Below, one piece after another: positions 34,980-46,690 of a stretch of 64,000 nucleotides of DNA. The stretch is from Grammothele lineata (lineage: Eukaryota > Basidiomycota > Agaricomycetes > Polyporales > Polyporaceae). The stretch is taken from the NCBI GenBank assembly GCA_002150815.3, contig NDFF03000173.1, positions 1 to 64,000 on the forward strand, given 5' to 3'. Made by a program: the position numbers and the translations under genes. Position 1 is the first letter of the stretch, and each line of letters starts with the position of its first letter. Under the pieces are notes generated by a model, which was given only the letters and a program-made list of their open reading frames with translations, ran no database searches and was not told the origin of the DNA.

Positions 34980-35426
34980 ATGCAGCTCACCACAACCGCT
35001 TTTGTGACCCTTGCCATCGTCGCTGGCCAGGCTATCGCTCAAATCGTTGGGACCAGCTGCGCCGACGTCGACTGCAGCGCTGTCCCCGACACGACTTGCG
35101 TCGAGGCTTCCGACATCATCCCGGGCATCGATGTTCCCCTCGCTGTAAGCCACTCTCCGAACCATACGATACCTTACTCATTAACAGGGTCGTGTCTTCT
35201 CCCCCAGACTTGCGTCCCTGACGCTTGCACGAGCGACGCCGACTGTGCTGCGGCCTCGGCCGTCTTCTCCGGCATTCCCGGTACTACCGTGACCTTCACG
35301 TGCGAGATTCCTGCCGGGCTGGACACTGGGGTGAGTACCGTGCGATCAGTATTAGAAGTAGAGAGTTGACCATGCGTTTACCAGGTCTGCGTCGCCACCA
35401 ACGTTACGTCTTCTGAGACGGCTTGA
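34980..35426 (+). CDS. Small secreted Cys-rich protein A
   Basis: A 109-residue protein from three exons (34980-35144, 35208-35330, 35385-35426), all introns in phase 0. Signal peptide MQLTTTAFVTLAIVAGQAIA, then a small domain with eight Cys. It is the most diverged member of a four-gene array. Compared with genes C and D it lacks four cysteines (the first CC pair, one single, and one of the second CC pair), an even number as expected if two disulphides were lost. It keeps the intron positions and the TxTCEIP...TGVCV ending of the family. Its role is unknown; secretion is well supported. Confidence 0.75.
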
Positions 35427-35744
35427 AGCTTCTCGTATCTTGTGCTCAACGAGCGAAAAGACGTTGCGGCCCATCTGTACCGAGTAGTGCTGTGATTATG
35501 ATTTGTAGTCGGAGGCCCAGTACCAGTCGAGAAGGTTTCTCATATGTTCGTACGACGCGCCAATGAAGTTGTCACAATATTCCCGCTCAATGATTTTAAG
35601 TAGTAGAAAGAAAATTGTAAGCTCTTCATTCCCAGTATACTCACAGGTTCGGCCCTGAGGGAGGTTTTGTGGCGGGATGCGTGAGGCTTGTGCGAAGGTT
35701 GCTCACCCATCCACGTGATCGCGTCGCTTCTCTTCACGATAACG

Positions 35745-35960
35745 TCACATACGGCGTGGCGCGCTGCGGCCCGGGATCCGTGCCCGACTCGGACGAGCTC
35801 GCTGTGCTGAGCGGCATCGAAGGCGCGGCCGACAGTACAGGAGCTCCATGAAACCAGCCTTCCTGCCAACTCTCCGCCGCACTTCCGTCTCCGGTGACCC
35901 GATGTCCTCGGGCGCGATCAGTCCCTTGCTCGGGATCCCGCTCCGCCGGACCGTCTTCGT
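35745..35960 (+). pseudogene. Decayed copy of the 5' end of the WDR48-like gene
   Basis: The stretch GACGAGCTCGCTGTGCTGAG at 35792-35811, the CCATG at 35847-35850 and GGCGCGATCA...CCCTTGCTCG at 35911-35929 match, in the same order and spacing, the promoter and first 130 coding bases of the WD-repeat gene at 42041-42230. The frame is broken by indels, and nothing of the rest of the gene follows. Confidence 0.6.
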
Positions 35961-36718
35961 ACTTGCTATCTGCCATCCGCCTATAACTGGGCGATCTGTT
36001 TGGTTTCGATACTTCTGAGTTTGCCCCACATATTGATCCCGGAGAGACAAGTATGGTGAGAGTCCTTGTACCAACCGCTGCTTTTCCTAACGTGATGCTA
36101 TACTCGTAGGCCGCCGATCAGAGACAAATGGCGGCACGCAACTCAAGTTTAAATTCATCCATATCTTAGGTTACCCTGCGTGTATTCTATCTAGTGGAAG
36201 GTTAATTGACTGGTTCTGATTTGACCCAGGGCCCTGTAAAATGGCACTTTTTCAGCGGCGTGTTCATATCAGTCATTCTCCGCGACGTGCGGTGGGAGTA
36301 TGAGCGGTCCTCTGTTACTGGAAACTTGGTCAATCCTCAAGACGAAACAAGAACGATGATTTCCTGATACATTCTCAGGATAAACATTATGACCCCTGAA
36401 GAACCAAATGATTTTATTCGGTGGCGATTGGTAAGTTGCTAACAATGTAGCCCCTCTATCACCCGATATCTGTATAGTTCGCTCGGTAGTAGAGTGCTCT
36501 GCCGAAATAGTCTGTATGCTACCACATTCATGGAGCAGCTCCCTCTTCGACATCAATTGAGAGTTCGTAACCACCGGTTCTCAGTATCTGATGGCAAGAA
36601 TGCTCGGCGGAATTACGACGACTTGTGAGCTGCATAGAGACACGAGAGAGTAGAGCAACCGTACGGTCGGGTCTGGCCTGAAGCTTGAGTTATCGTTGCG
36701 TTCAGAGTCTACAACAGA
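35961..36718. other. Intergenic region, nothing recognised
   Basis: Low-GC spacer of the Cys-rich gene array. No gene or repeat seen. Confidence 0.5.
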
Positions 36719-36860
36719 GCATAAAAGTCGGAGGGAGATAACAAGCCACAGCAGGTGTACTCAGCACTTACACTTTCCCCCAGCCATTGTACGGTGAGCT
36801 CGACGTACCTTGCTCTGCTCATAGTGGCTGATAATGTCACTCAACCAATCATCAGATCTC
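36719..36860 (+). promoter_or_regulatory. Core promoter and 5' leader of secreted protein gene B
   Basis: GCATAAAAGTC at 36719-36729, 142 bp before the ATG chosen here, followed by the shared leader (CACAGCAGGTGTACTCAGCA). Confidence 0.65.
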
Positions 36861-37524
36861 ATGTTGTCCACAGTCTCATCCTTTGTGAGGCTCGTCTTCG
36901 CCATCTCCGGGATTGTTCCTGCGTTTGGGGCCTCCGCGTTCCTTGACGTTCGCCAGGGGTGCCTGCTGGATCCGTGCGACCCTAGCATGGCTGACCAATG
37001 CTGCGATGGGCTTTTTTGTCTGCCTTTGGCGGTGATACTTCCGGATCCTCCGCTCTCAGGTGTAAGTCAGCTCAATAGATTATCATTACTCGTCCGTATA
37101 AAACTGAACGCCCCGCGATATCTAGATCTGCGTCCCTCCTCAGTGTATTCTCGAATGCACTGTGGTTGAAGATTGCTGCACCGGAATCGAAGAAGTCATT
37201 TTTACTTGCATTATACTGCCTGGTCAGATTACTGGGGAAAGTACTCCTCCGTGCCTTGTCAGGAGCACGATCAAGCTCATCTCTCCTTCAGGAATGCGTT
37301 CCGCAAACGCTCTAAAGATGCGTTACAACGTCAGGATCGAAGCTCAAGCCGAGGCTGTTTGCGGAGCGTGGTTGGGGATATACACCTCTCAGTTCACCTA
37401 TACAATTTCGAGAGCGCGCAATGTACGAATACGACTGTTGTCGAGATTCCCAAAACATGAGTCCCCTAAGAAATCCCCCACTAGTATGGATGTATACGGA
37501 CGTTTCAGTCGTAAACTAAGATAA
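36861..37524 (+). CDS. Small secreted Cys-rich protein B, last splice donor lost
   Basis: Exon 1 (36861-37061) encodes a signal peptide (MLSTVSSFVRLVFAISGIVP) and the first knottin-like half (CLLDPCDPSMADQCCDGLFC). Exon 2 from 37126 encodes CVPPQCILECTVVEDCC and TCIILPGQITG. In genes A, C and D this is followed by GTGAG(T/G) and a short last exon bearing the final Cys. Here the donor reads GAAAGT at 37237, so translation would run on to 37524, adding about 96 unrelated residues and losing the last Cys. It is probably a degraded or neofunctionalised member. The start at 36861 is preferred over an in-frame ATG nine codons upstream because it fits the signal peptide and the promoter spacing of the other genes. 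Confidence 0.6.
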
Positions 37525-38817
37525 GGCCGGCTGACTATAGGAGATTATGGACAAGCGTGCGATGATAACATAAAACACGGGGGATTACTGGGATAGTACC
37601 AGAATCAAATTTCAGTATTTCAACATTGATAGTCGACTTTGCGGAACTCGCGCTCGTCGTGTACATTCAATGATTAGGGCCAAATTAGTGAACGTTTCTC
37701 GGAAAACAAGGCAGGCTATAGGGAATAACCATGTCGAAATTTGTCTTTCGTCTCAGCGAGATTAGCTATAGCTCATAAGCGGAATGTACAGGGAACGGCG
37801 TGCCCATGTTTTCGGTGCTACATCCTCACCGTCTCTGGAACAGGATAGCCATTGGGTTTAAATGTATCTGTTATAAGCAACATGTGTCGGGTTCTCCCGA
37901 ACTCCCTTCTACCTTGGGGATCATATCGTGGCGTTGAGGATGACCAACCCACTCATATCTTTGTCAAACAGCACTGGCGTTCGCAGTTCGCACATTCGGG
38001 AGAGAGTGAAAAACTCGTCAGGTAATCCAAACGCGTCAGGATGCGTGCGGTATACCTGCATGTACCCCGATCAATTGGAGGTTAAATGACGAGGTCGTGG
38101 CGCTCTGAGTGACGCCGTACGAAGTGCATCAATAGCGCCAGTAGTCGGGCAAGTAGGCCCGCGCCACGAGTGGGGCCCCCCCAGAACGGGCCGAGTATAG
38201 ACCGGAACTAATAGCCTGTGGGGGCTCTTCAAATAGGTAAGAGGACTTCGACGAACCTGCTGTTGAGGGATCCATGGCGCCTACACATCACAAAGTTTGA
38301 TGCATCTTGCTCTGCACGCCTCAAGATAGAAGCAGGCAAACCAACCGTGATTCGTAGATATTATTCCAATATAACCACAGCCACGAATAATGGTATGATG
38401 ATATTTCGACCCCGACGAGTATGATACGCAACTGACGACTGCAGTGCGCTGTTCTGCCTGAAATGGGATCTGCAGCACATGCATATCCAGTAATATTCAT
38501 TCTTGACCAGCGGCGAGCGCAATAGAGATCTTTGACGAGAGTGAGAACAACAGAGCTCCACAACTGCAGGAAAGAAAGCTCCGAAACACGAGTGGATGGG
38601 TATGTAACCCACAAACGCAAGGTCACTAGACTCTATCATGATCTGAACGGGACTGTACTTGCCCATGTAAGGCTAGTGCAACGTATGGCTACTAAACCAG
38701 TCTCGTAATCAATGAAAGATGTACGCACAGCTCCAATTATTCAGACATCTCAAGAAATTATGCCAATTCAGCACCTGCGTGACACAGAGCTTCTCGGCGT
38801 CACGCCGCTCTCGACTC
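37525..38817. other. Intergenic region, nothing recognised
   Basis: About 1.3 kb of low-GC DNA with no gene supported. Confidence 0.5.
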
Positions 38818-38971
38818 GCATAAAAGCCAGGGAGCGAGGCCGAGAACTGCAGCAAGTGCACTCAGCATTCGCCCCAGCTTCAGACACACCAAGTGAGCGC
38901 GACCCCACCAGCCTCGGCTGGTGACGATAGATTCACGTACTTACTTTCCCCTTTGTCCTTCATAAGACACC
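38818..38971 (+). promoter_or_regulatory. Core promoter and 5' leader of secreted protein gene C
   Basis: GCATAAAAGCC at 38818-38828, 154 bp before the ATG. The shared leader CTGCAGCAAGTGCACTCAGC is followed by a probable 5'-UTR intron starting GTGAGCGC and ending CATAAG before ACACCATG. Confidence 0.65.
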
Positions 38972-39437
38972 ATGCAGTTCGCCATCGCTTCCTTCGTCAA
39001 GCTCGCTCTCGCCGTCGCCCAGATTGGCGTGGTTGCAGGGACTCCCACCTCCCTGGATACTCGCCAGTCCTGTGTCCTCGACGACTGCACAGTGGGTGGT
39101 ACTGGCCAGTGCTGTGACGGCTTCTCTTGCGCCGGAGTAAGCGTTTTGGGCCTCCCAATCCCGGGTGTAAGTCGATCCATACTCTCCAGGCGTCGTTTAT
39201 CTCGTTAAACTCGTGCTGCTATTGTACGCAGGTTTGTCTCCCGTCTGAGTGCGTGGTCGAGTGCAGCACGGTCTCCGACTGCTGCACCGATAGCGTCGTT
39301 CCGGATGTCACCTTCTCTTGCGTTACCCTTCCTGGTCAGACCACAGGGGTGAGTAATAGCAATACTCCCGATCATACCGCATGTAGTTAGAGGATTAATG
39401 ATTCTTCTCCAAGGTCTGCATCCCAACCATCCTCTAG
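38972..39437 (+). CDS. Small secreted Cys-rich (knottin-like) protein C
   Basis: A 111-residue protein from three exons (38972-39166, 39232-39348, 39414-39437) with phase-0 introns. Signal peptide MQFAIASFVKLALAVAQIGVVAG, a short propeptide-like stretch ending DTRQ, then 12 cysteines in two similar halves: CVLDDCTVGGTGQCCDGFSC and CVVECSTVSDCC, closing with SCVTLPGQTTGVC. The C...C...CC...C pattern is that of inhibitor-cystine-knot folds, but disulphide pairing is inference. It is not a hydrophobin, because spacing and hydrophobic loops differ. The role is unknown; secreted effector-like, defensive or wall-associated roles are all possible. Confidence 0.82.
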
Positions 39438-40888
39438 TGATCCTCTTCGACGCCATAGGGCAAGCTGGAGGGTAAAGCATTTACGTGATGCTATATCGTT
39501 CGAACGGGAGTGTCTGGTCGATATGAAAGTTGACTCGTATGGACGATTCTAAGGATTCTGAAGGTTCGAAGTCGGTCATGAGCGCTGTTTAAAACGCTGT
39601 AGAAAATCCCAGTAGGAGTGTTATTACACATTGGAATAGTAATGTCGATAAGGCCGCTTGGCCAGAAAAATACCTTCGCTCGGGTGGGTCGCTGGTGGCC
39701 TTACGCCTAGGAATGAGCAACCCACGAACCACAGCAAAATATAGGTGTCCTTGTGCTATTTTCCTCTCCCATGCTATATCCCGAAGCGCAGTTTTACTCC
39801 TATCGAGCCATTGTTGCATCCGTGAAAACTTCATTAGCATGTACGCTTCTTGCGAGTTGAACAGAAGAAAGCTCAGGAATTGGTTCATTCTACGGCTCTT
39901 CAGACGCACAAATCATTAAGAACACGGTTCGTATGTTTAGTTAAGGAGCCTGTAGCCGAAAGACACGTTGTCCTAGGCAAAAGTGAAAACTGTGAATGAC
40001 TCCCAAGCGGCTACTCATGTAACTGGCCCCAGATGCTCCAATACGCCTAGGACCTAAACGTAGGAGATAGAACAAAATATGCGATCAACGGCCAGCGAAT
40101 AGCTAGCTGACAGATGCACCTCTAGCTCCATATTCAGGGAGCTGGCCGGTCGCGCCGAATCCAGCCTGTTGACATGCCTTGACAGATCTGCGCGTAAGTG
40201 GGCCCGGCAGGTAACGTGCTCTCCCTTTCATAGATCAAGAGCCAAGGCGGGTGCCGCTGAGAACGCGACGGCGGCCACCGCCTAGAATGGTGGAAGACAA
40301 ATGGACAAGCGGGTTCGTCATGTTGAGTGACGGTACCGAGGTCTGAGCTTCCAAGTAACATGTAGACGGAGAACGGGGCGCAATTGAGTTTAATGGAGTC
40401 TAATTGGAAGTTCGTGGCGCCCGCAGACTGCAGAACCCTTTGCCTCCGATCCTACCAGCTTGTATGTGGAGCAGGCAGCAGCATATTTTTACAACCAAAT
40501 GCGCAGGGCCGTTTCACCAATCGATCTGTGGTGGTCTTCCTCCAGTACGATGACTACTCTCTACGAAACGAAAATGTGAGGGTATGTAAGAATGCGTATT
40601 CCTATCCGCTAAGGACACATTGTTCGAATCAACTATAATCGCGAGGTCATGAACATCGCCAGCAGCATATACCCGTTATAAGCCGGCGGGGTCAATTTCG
40701 CTTACATGTTGCGTTTATTGGTCATAGAACGCATAGGTATATGAGATACCAAGCTCATCTCCCACCGATGCGCCGCTGAAGACAAAGCTACAACAACGTT
40801 CGTTCATGAATGCTTCCAACTTCCGAGAATACACGAGAAAGTGCTCACATCACACACATTAACTCTTTCGATCTCACGGTGTTGAGGG
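39438..40888. other. Intergenic region, nothing recognised
   Basis: About 1.45 kb of low-GC DNA with no gene supported. Confidence 0.5.
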
Positions 40889-41033
40889 GCATAAAGGCCG
40901 CAGAAGGACGTCCAGACCTGCAGCAGGCGCACTCAGCATCCTCTCCAGCTTCAGAGAGCATAAAGTGAGCGCAGCACACCTATGTCTGCACAACGAGCAC
41001 ACTTATCTTCTCTATTTCACATCGCAAAGCATC
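40889..41033 (+). promoter_or_regulatory. Core promoter and 5' leader of secreted protein gene D
   Basis: GCATAAAGGCC at 40889-40899, 145 bp before the ATG. The shared leader CTGCAGCAGGCGCACTCAGC is followed by a probable 5'-UTR intron starting GTGAGCGC. Confidence 0.65.
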
Positions 41034-41502
41034 ATGCAGGTCACCAACGCCTCCCTCGTCAAGCTCGCTTTCGTCCTGGTCAACATCGGCGTCGTGGTTG
41101 GGACCCCCACGTCCCTCGAGGCCCGTCAGCTGTCGTGCCTCGCAGACATCTGCATCCCCGGAGCCGATGCTGATAATCAGTGTTGCGAGAACGCTACCTG
41201 CGCGAGGGTAAACGCCGAAGTCCTTGACATCCCCCTCCCGGGTGTAAGTCAGCGCGATGCGGATAAGACAATCTTCTGCACATGGCTTACCGTCTCTACG
41301 TTGACAGCTCTGTATTCCAGCTGCATGCGTTCTCGGATGTAGCGCTGCGGAAGATTGCTGCGACGACGTGCTCGGCATCACGTTCACCTGCAAGCTTGCA
41401 CTTGCAGGGGGTCTTGGGGTGAGGACATTTCGGCGCCGTGATTCAAGTGCGCTTCGACTCATTTGCCCATAGGTTTGTGTCCCGAACCTCCAGATCCTCT
41501 AA
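41034..41502 (+). CDS. Small secreted Cys-rich (knottin-like) protein D
   Basis: A 116-residue protein from three exons (41034-41243, 41308-41418, 41473-41502) with phase-0 introns at the same places as A and C. Signal peptide MQVTNASLVKLAFVLVNIGVVVG, then TPTSLEARQ and 12 cysteines: CLADICIPGADADNQCCENATC, CIPAACVLGCSAAEDCC, TCKLALAGGLGVCVP. One N-glycosylation site (NAT) lies between the fourth and fifth Cys. Closest to C in the array. Secreted, function unknown. Confidence 0.82.
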
Positions 41503-42098
41503 GCATCTAGAGCCACTTCGGTAGCGAACTCGGAAGAGATGGGAAGAAACGTCGAGGCCTTGGGCAAGGATTCACATCTGAACAATACGCAATGTATGGG
41601 GCGAGTTGGCGCGGGTACAGTGGTGACGTGTATAAGAGAACCTAGGCGTTGAAGCTGAAAGATGGGTTTTGGCGCGAACATACCCCATTGTGTCACGATC
41701 ACGAATCGATATGGTCGTCGTGAATGAAGTGGAATCGTACGTCAAGAGTCAAGATTAACTGGCGGAGAAAAAACTCTGGCGCGGCACTGCGTGCGCCGGC
41801 AGTTCGGCAGCGGCGGTAGGCGCCAGAGCATTGCGAGAATCGAAGGGAGTAGAGAAAATTTCCGACACGGGGAATCGAACCCCGGGCTATCGCGTGAGAG
41901 GCGATAATGTTAGCCACTACACCATATCGGATTGATAATCGTGTCAAACAGTAATTATTGTGCCACTTGCAATCAATTCCCAAGTGCCTGGTTCCTTGCG
42001 GTGACGTTCGGCGCGGGGTGAGCCGCGACATGTCGCGCGTCCGACGAGCTCGCTGTGCTGAACGGCGACGACAGCGCGACTGACGACGCCCGGACTTC
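41503..42098. other. Intergenic region containing the second tRNA-Glu
   Basis: Apart from the tRNA, the last 100 bases are the promoter and leader of the WD-repeat gene; the same leader is found decayed near 35.79 kb. Confidence 0.5.
41861..41931 (-). tRNA. tRNA-Glu (anticodon CTC), second copy
   Basis: Identical to the copy at 19581-19651 except for one base that restores the C-G pair at the base of the T stem. Acceptor, D, anticodon and T arms all fold normally. Confidence 0.95.
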
Positions 42099-45000
42099 AT
42101 GGCGCCAGCACGGCGTAGGGTCTCCTACGTGATCCCTCCTCCCACCGACTCCCCGCCGCTCCTCCAGCTCCCGCCGCCCGACGTCCCCCGCAACGGCGCG
42201 ATCGGGCCCTTGCTCGTCCCGCTCCATTCTTCTACTTCCCATCCTCCACCAGCTCCCAAATGGGTCCAGCATCCTCGACATCGTCTCGGAGTCTCTTGCC
42301 TTGCCTTGGACACGTCCACACAGCTCGTCGGGCGCGGGTCTCCCGAAGGCATCCTCTACACCGGGGGACGCGACGGCCTCCTCTTATCCTGGGACCTCGG
42401 CGTCCCCACGAAGCGGCGAGTGCAGCGGTACGGCGCGACCGGACGCAGTTTGCCGCGATGGGAGGTCATGACGAACTGGGCGGACGACATCATTGAGGAG
42501 GAGGAAGGCGAGGGCGATGAGTATCGCAGCGACGGCGACGTGCTGGGCGAGGTCACAGGCAAGGCGCGACGTCGAATACCCAACGATAAGTCCATTCCCT
42601 ACGAAGAACAGTGGGAGACGGACACAGATGCGTACCAGGCTTTGAAGGTATGTCTCGTGCAGACCCCGGTACATGCACGCGACCGCGAGTGCTTGGCATA
42701 TCACCCATTGCTTGCCCCATACCCGAGGCGCACCATGCCTATCACTACATGTTGCTCACGAAACGTGCAGGCGCATCCTCCAACAAGTCATTTCCGACAA
42801 GCTGTACAGATGCATTCAGACTGGATAAGCGATATATTATTGTGTAACTATAATCAAACTGGTGCGCTCCTCTACTCTTTCTTCGCAAGCGTCGCCTCTG
42901 AAAGCCCTCCAGTTGTATCAGCATCTTCCGATGGAACTATTAAGGCGTGGTCTCCCCACGCACACGGTCAAACCTCCCCCTTCCACGAACCAACAGTGAT
43001 CGGTTCACATACAGACTACGTGCGCTGTCTTGCATACTGGTGAGTCGTACTCGACCAACTCTTTGCCCCGCTCTCATAGTTCGTAGCCGTGAGCAGCAGT
43101 GGTTCGCTTCCGGTTCTTTCGACCGCACAATCAAGCTTTGGGATCTGCCGTCGGCATCTAGCAAGTCTGAGCCACTGCTTACGCTCAACCCACCAGAGGC
43201 TGCAGGCCCGAAGGCTTCGCTGTATGCCCTTACGACCGACCCCTACGGGACAGTCATCGCCTCGGGTTCGCCCGAGCGCGTAGTACGCATGTGGGATCCG
43301 CGGTCGGGCAAGAGAATAGCGAAGCTGGTCGGCCACACGGACAATATCCGCGCCATTCTTATCTCTGAGGATGCGAAATATGTGGGTGATAGTGGTTCAT
43401 ACTTGTATCATGGCTAATGACGCCTTCCCTAGCTGCTCACGGGTTCCGCGGATGGTGCGCCCTATCCCCAGAATTCCGTCATCTCGAGGACTGACGTCTC
43501 TGCCAGCATCTGTCAAGCTCTGGTCTCTGTCTTCTCAACGATGCCTGCATACATTCACTCATCACACTGAATCTGTCTGGTCCTTGTTCTCGTCCCATCC
43601 TGCTCTGGAGGTGTTCTACTCAGGCGATCGCTCGGGCTTGGTCTGCAAGGTCGACGTCGAGGGTTGTGCAGACGTCGCTGAGGGAGAGTGCATCGTCTTG
43701 TGTCAGGACAATGGCTCTGACCGCCCTGGCTCTTCTGGCTCAGAAGGAATCAACAAGATTGTCGCCATGGACGATAACCTTCTCTGGACAGCTTCTGGCA
43801 GCTCTAGCGTCAAGCGCTGGCGAGTGCCCTCTCGGAGAGCAGTGAGGGCAGCCGCCCTCAGCACGGAGGGGAACATGGACAGTCCTGTGTCTTCGCCGCC
43901 TCCCTTTGACGCCACACGCGACTACTACGTCTCGCGATCCGCCAAACGAGACTCCCTTGACCTCTCTGCGCCCCGGGCGAAACGCTCCACCTCCGTCTCT
44001 CCCGAGCACCACTCCCGCAGCAACAGCCCCCTCGCCTCCCGCTCCCACCGCGCCTCCCTCGCGCCCTCCGTCGGCTCCGCGAACCTCGCCGCCTGCACCG
44101 AGCTCGGCATCGACCCCGAGCAAGAAGGCGAGCTCGCCTGGTACGGCATCCCCTTCGAGTCCCTCGTCCGCCTCACCTCCCCCAACGACACCGGCTTCGG
44201 GCTCGCCGGCCGCTCCCTGCGCGGCCCGGACCCGGAGATCGCGACGCTCTACTCGGCCGCGTCAGTCCTGAGCGTCCCGCGCATGGTTCGGTCCCCGTAT
44301 ATGTTCACGCACCCGCCCACTTCGCCTAATGGGGTGCTCCGGAGCGCGAGCCCTACGCTCGACGCGCGCCTCCGTGGGGCGGGGGCGGGGGCGGAAGACG
44401 CGCAGACGCTGCATACGACCCCGCACGCCCGCGCGGCATTTGACGTGCGCGAGGTTGCGGCGGACGCGGTACCCCTGCGGACGGAGGCGGACGAGATTTT
44501 GCATGGGGAGCACGGGCTCGTGCGTTGCGTGCTCCTCAACGACCGTCTGCACGCGCTCACCGTCGACACCGCGGGGGAGGTCGCAGTGTGGGATGTTGTA
44601 CGCGGGTCGTGCTTGGGCCGGTACGCCGCGGCCGATGTCGCTGCCGCTCGTGAGCGCATGGGCGGGAGCGATGATAGTGGGAGTATGGGGGAGAGGGCGA
44701 GGAGCCCGCGCGAGGCGCTGGAGACGGTGCGGGAGAGGATCGAAGGAGAGGCGGTGGTTCCGGCGTGGTGTGCGTTGGATACGAAGACGGGGGTGTTGAC
44801 GGTGCACTTGAACGAGAAGTGCTTTGAGGCAGAGATATATGCCGATGAAGCGGGGTACGGGCATGAGAGGCAGTTCAGCGAGGAGACGCGGTGTACGTTT
44901 AAAATCCCTTTTAACCCTCCTATGTGCTGACATCCTTTTGCACGCAGTGAACGTTGGAAAGTGGGTTCTCAAGAACCTCTTCTATGCCTTCATCCGCGAG

Positions 45001-46690
45001 GAGCAGCGCCAGTCCAGCCGACGTGCGCGCGAGCACGGCCCACACGAACACCGTCTCCAGCGGGGTACCGCTCCCGCCCACATCGACCTCAACGCGCCCG
45101 CGTCTTCCGCGCGCAGCCGCTCCTCGTCGGATGTCTCCGCGCACAGCGCGTCGACTTCCCCGAGTCCCACACACCCACAGCACCTGCACTCGCACCAGCG
45201 CAGCGCGACGATCGTCCTATCGCCCAACATGCTCCCCGCAGTGCCTCCATCAGTGTCCCCCGCGCCACGTTCGTCACCCCTCATGACGCCGCTCATCCCC
45301 CTCCACGGTGGCTTGCGCGACTCGGGTCTCTCCCCGATCCCCCAATCGCCCGGAACAGCGGAGCCAACGCCCCTCCCTCGTGGATCATACGCGCAAGAAG
45401 GCATCGCGACCCCTGGACCCGGGGGAGCAGGGACAGTCCCCCCACCGAGCGCTACCGCGAACGCGAGCAACGGGAGCGGCGGGAACGACTACTTCTCCCT
45501 CCGCGCGCGCCGGCCGTCGGTCTCTACCTCCAACGCTGGGGCCTCGGCGACGACCCCGGACGACTTTGGCGCATGGACGAAGACGGGTGGTCATCCTGGT
45601 GCCGGGGCCGCAACGGGTGCTGGTGCGAACGCGGCGGAGGCGCAGACGCCGAGTACGCCGACTGTGGGGAGTATCATGGGCCGGCTGAAGGCGTTCGGGA
45701 AGAGCACGAAGAGGCAGGCGAGCGAGACCGCGGGCGTCGCTTCCCCGGGGGGCGCGGCGCCTGCTGCTCCGGCTGAGGCTGGCACGACTGAGGTGGGTGC
45801 ACATGCCTTGTGTCCCGGACATAGGAAGCGTGCTGATCTTAGCTGTGGTACTAGGAGAACCCCACTGTCCCAGCGGCTAGGACACCCGCACAAGCGCTGC
45901 TCGCCGGGCCGATCACGCCGCCGCCCTCGAGCGAAGCCCCAGGGTTGCCGCTCCCACCGCATACGACGGTCCTCATCTCGGAAGAAGCGCCCTCGGGTTG
46001 GCTAACCATTTATCGGGGCCACGTCGGGAGCACAGGGGCGGACGCGCGACACATCGAGGAGGCGGCGCCGCTGTGGCTGCTCGAGTGTGTGCTGCAGAAT
46101 AAGGTGCCGGCGGTGCCGGTCATCAAGGTCAGCTTCGTGCTGCTGCCGTACAAGGAGCCTGATGGGGAGCAGTTGCCGGAGCTGTTGAATACGTGCGTGT
46201 TTTTGCTGTTCCAGATTGCGAGGGTTGTGCTCAGTCGATGTTATTTTAGCGCCCAGTCGAAGCTCACGGCCAGCCGGTTCCTGCGGGTCCGGAAGCTGAC
46301 CGCCCATGTACGTTCTTCCTCTTCCCTCCTTCACGCCCACTGACGCCTTCTCCACAGGTCCAAGACAAGCTCGATAAGCTCTCAGCTGGTACACACTCCC
46401 CCACGACGGTCTCCACGCCACGCTCGTCCTTCGACCGACGCTCGATCGCGTCCGGCCGTGGCCGTGGTGGAGACCATGACGGACATGGGCGCGTCCGACC
46501 TGAAGAGCAGTACGAGATCCTGTGCAACGACATGGTACTCCCTCTCGACATGACCCTCGCTGCGGTACGCCAGTTCGTATGGCGCCAGTCCGCGGAGCTC
46601 GTCATGCACTACCGTCGGCGGGCGCCGCCGCCCGTTCCGCCTGCACCCCATCCGGTGTCACAGGTGCAAGGACACGCCTCGCATTCGTGA
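42099..46690 (+). CDS. WDR48/UAF1-like WD-repeat protein (Duf1/Bun107 type)
   Basis: About 1,350 residues. A seven-to-eight-bladed WD40 propeller fills the N-terminal 40% ([98 protein letters not shown]), followed by long Ser/Pro-rich disordered segments. The C-terminal DUF3337-type region has [26 protein letters not shown]-like [15 protein letters not shown] and a ubiquitin-like end ([27 protein letters not shown]). Homologs bind and activate ubiquitin-specific proteases (USP1/USP12/USP46 in animals, Ubp enzymes in yeasts). Several short introns are visible, for example 42648-42769 and one near 43380. The gene is longer than its animal counterpart because of the disordered insert. Exon edges near 45790-45860 are the least certain. 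Confidence 0.88.

Noticed and set aside
34980..41502. Hydrophobins
   Set aside because: Hydrophobins have eight Cys with two CC pairs in fixed spacing. These proteins have 12 (or 8 without a CC pair) in a different spacing and lack long hydrophobic loops.
43740..45822. Several long antisense frames opposite the WD-repeat gene
   Set aside because: They have no domain signature and lie in GC-rich Ser/Pro-coding DNA, where antisense frames stay open by composition.
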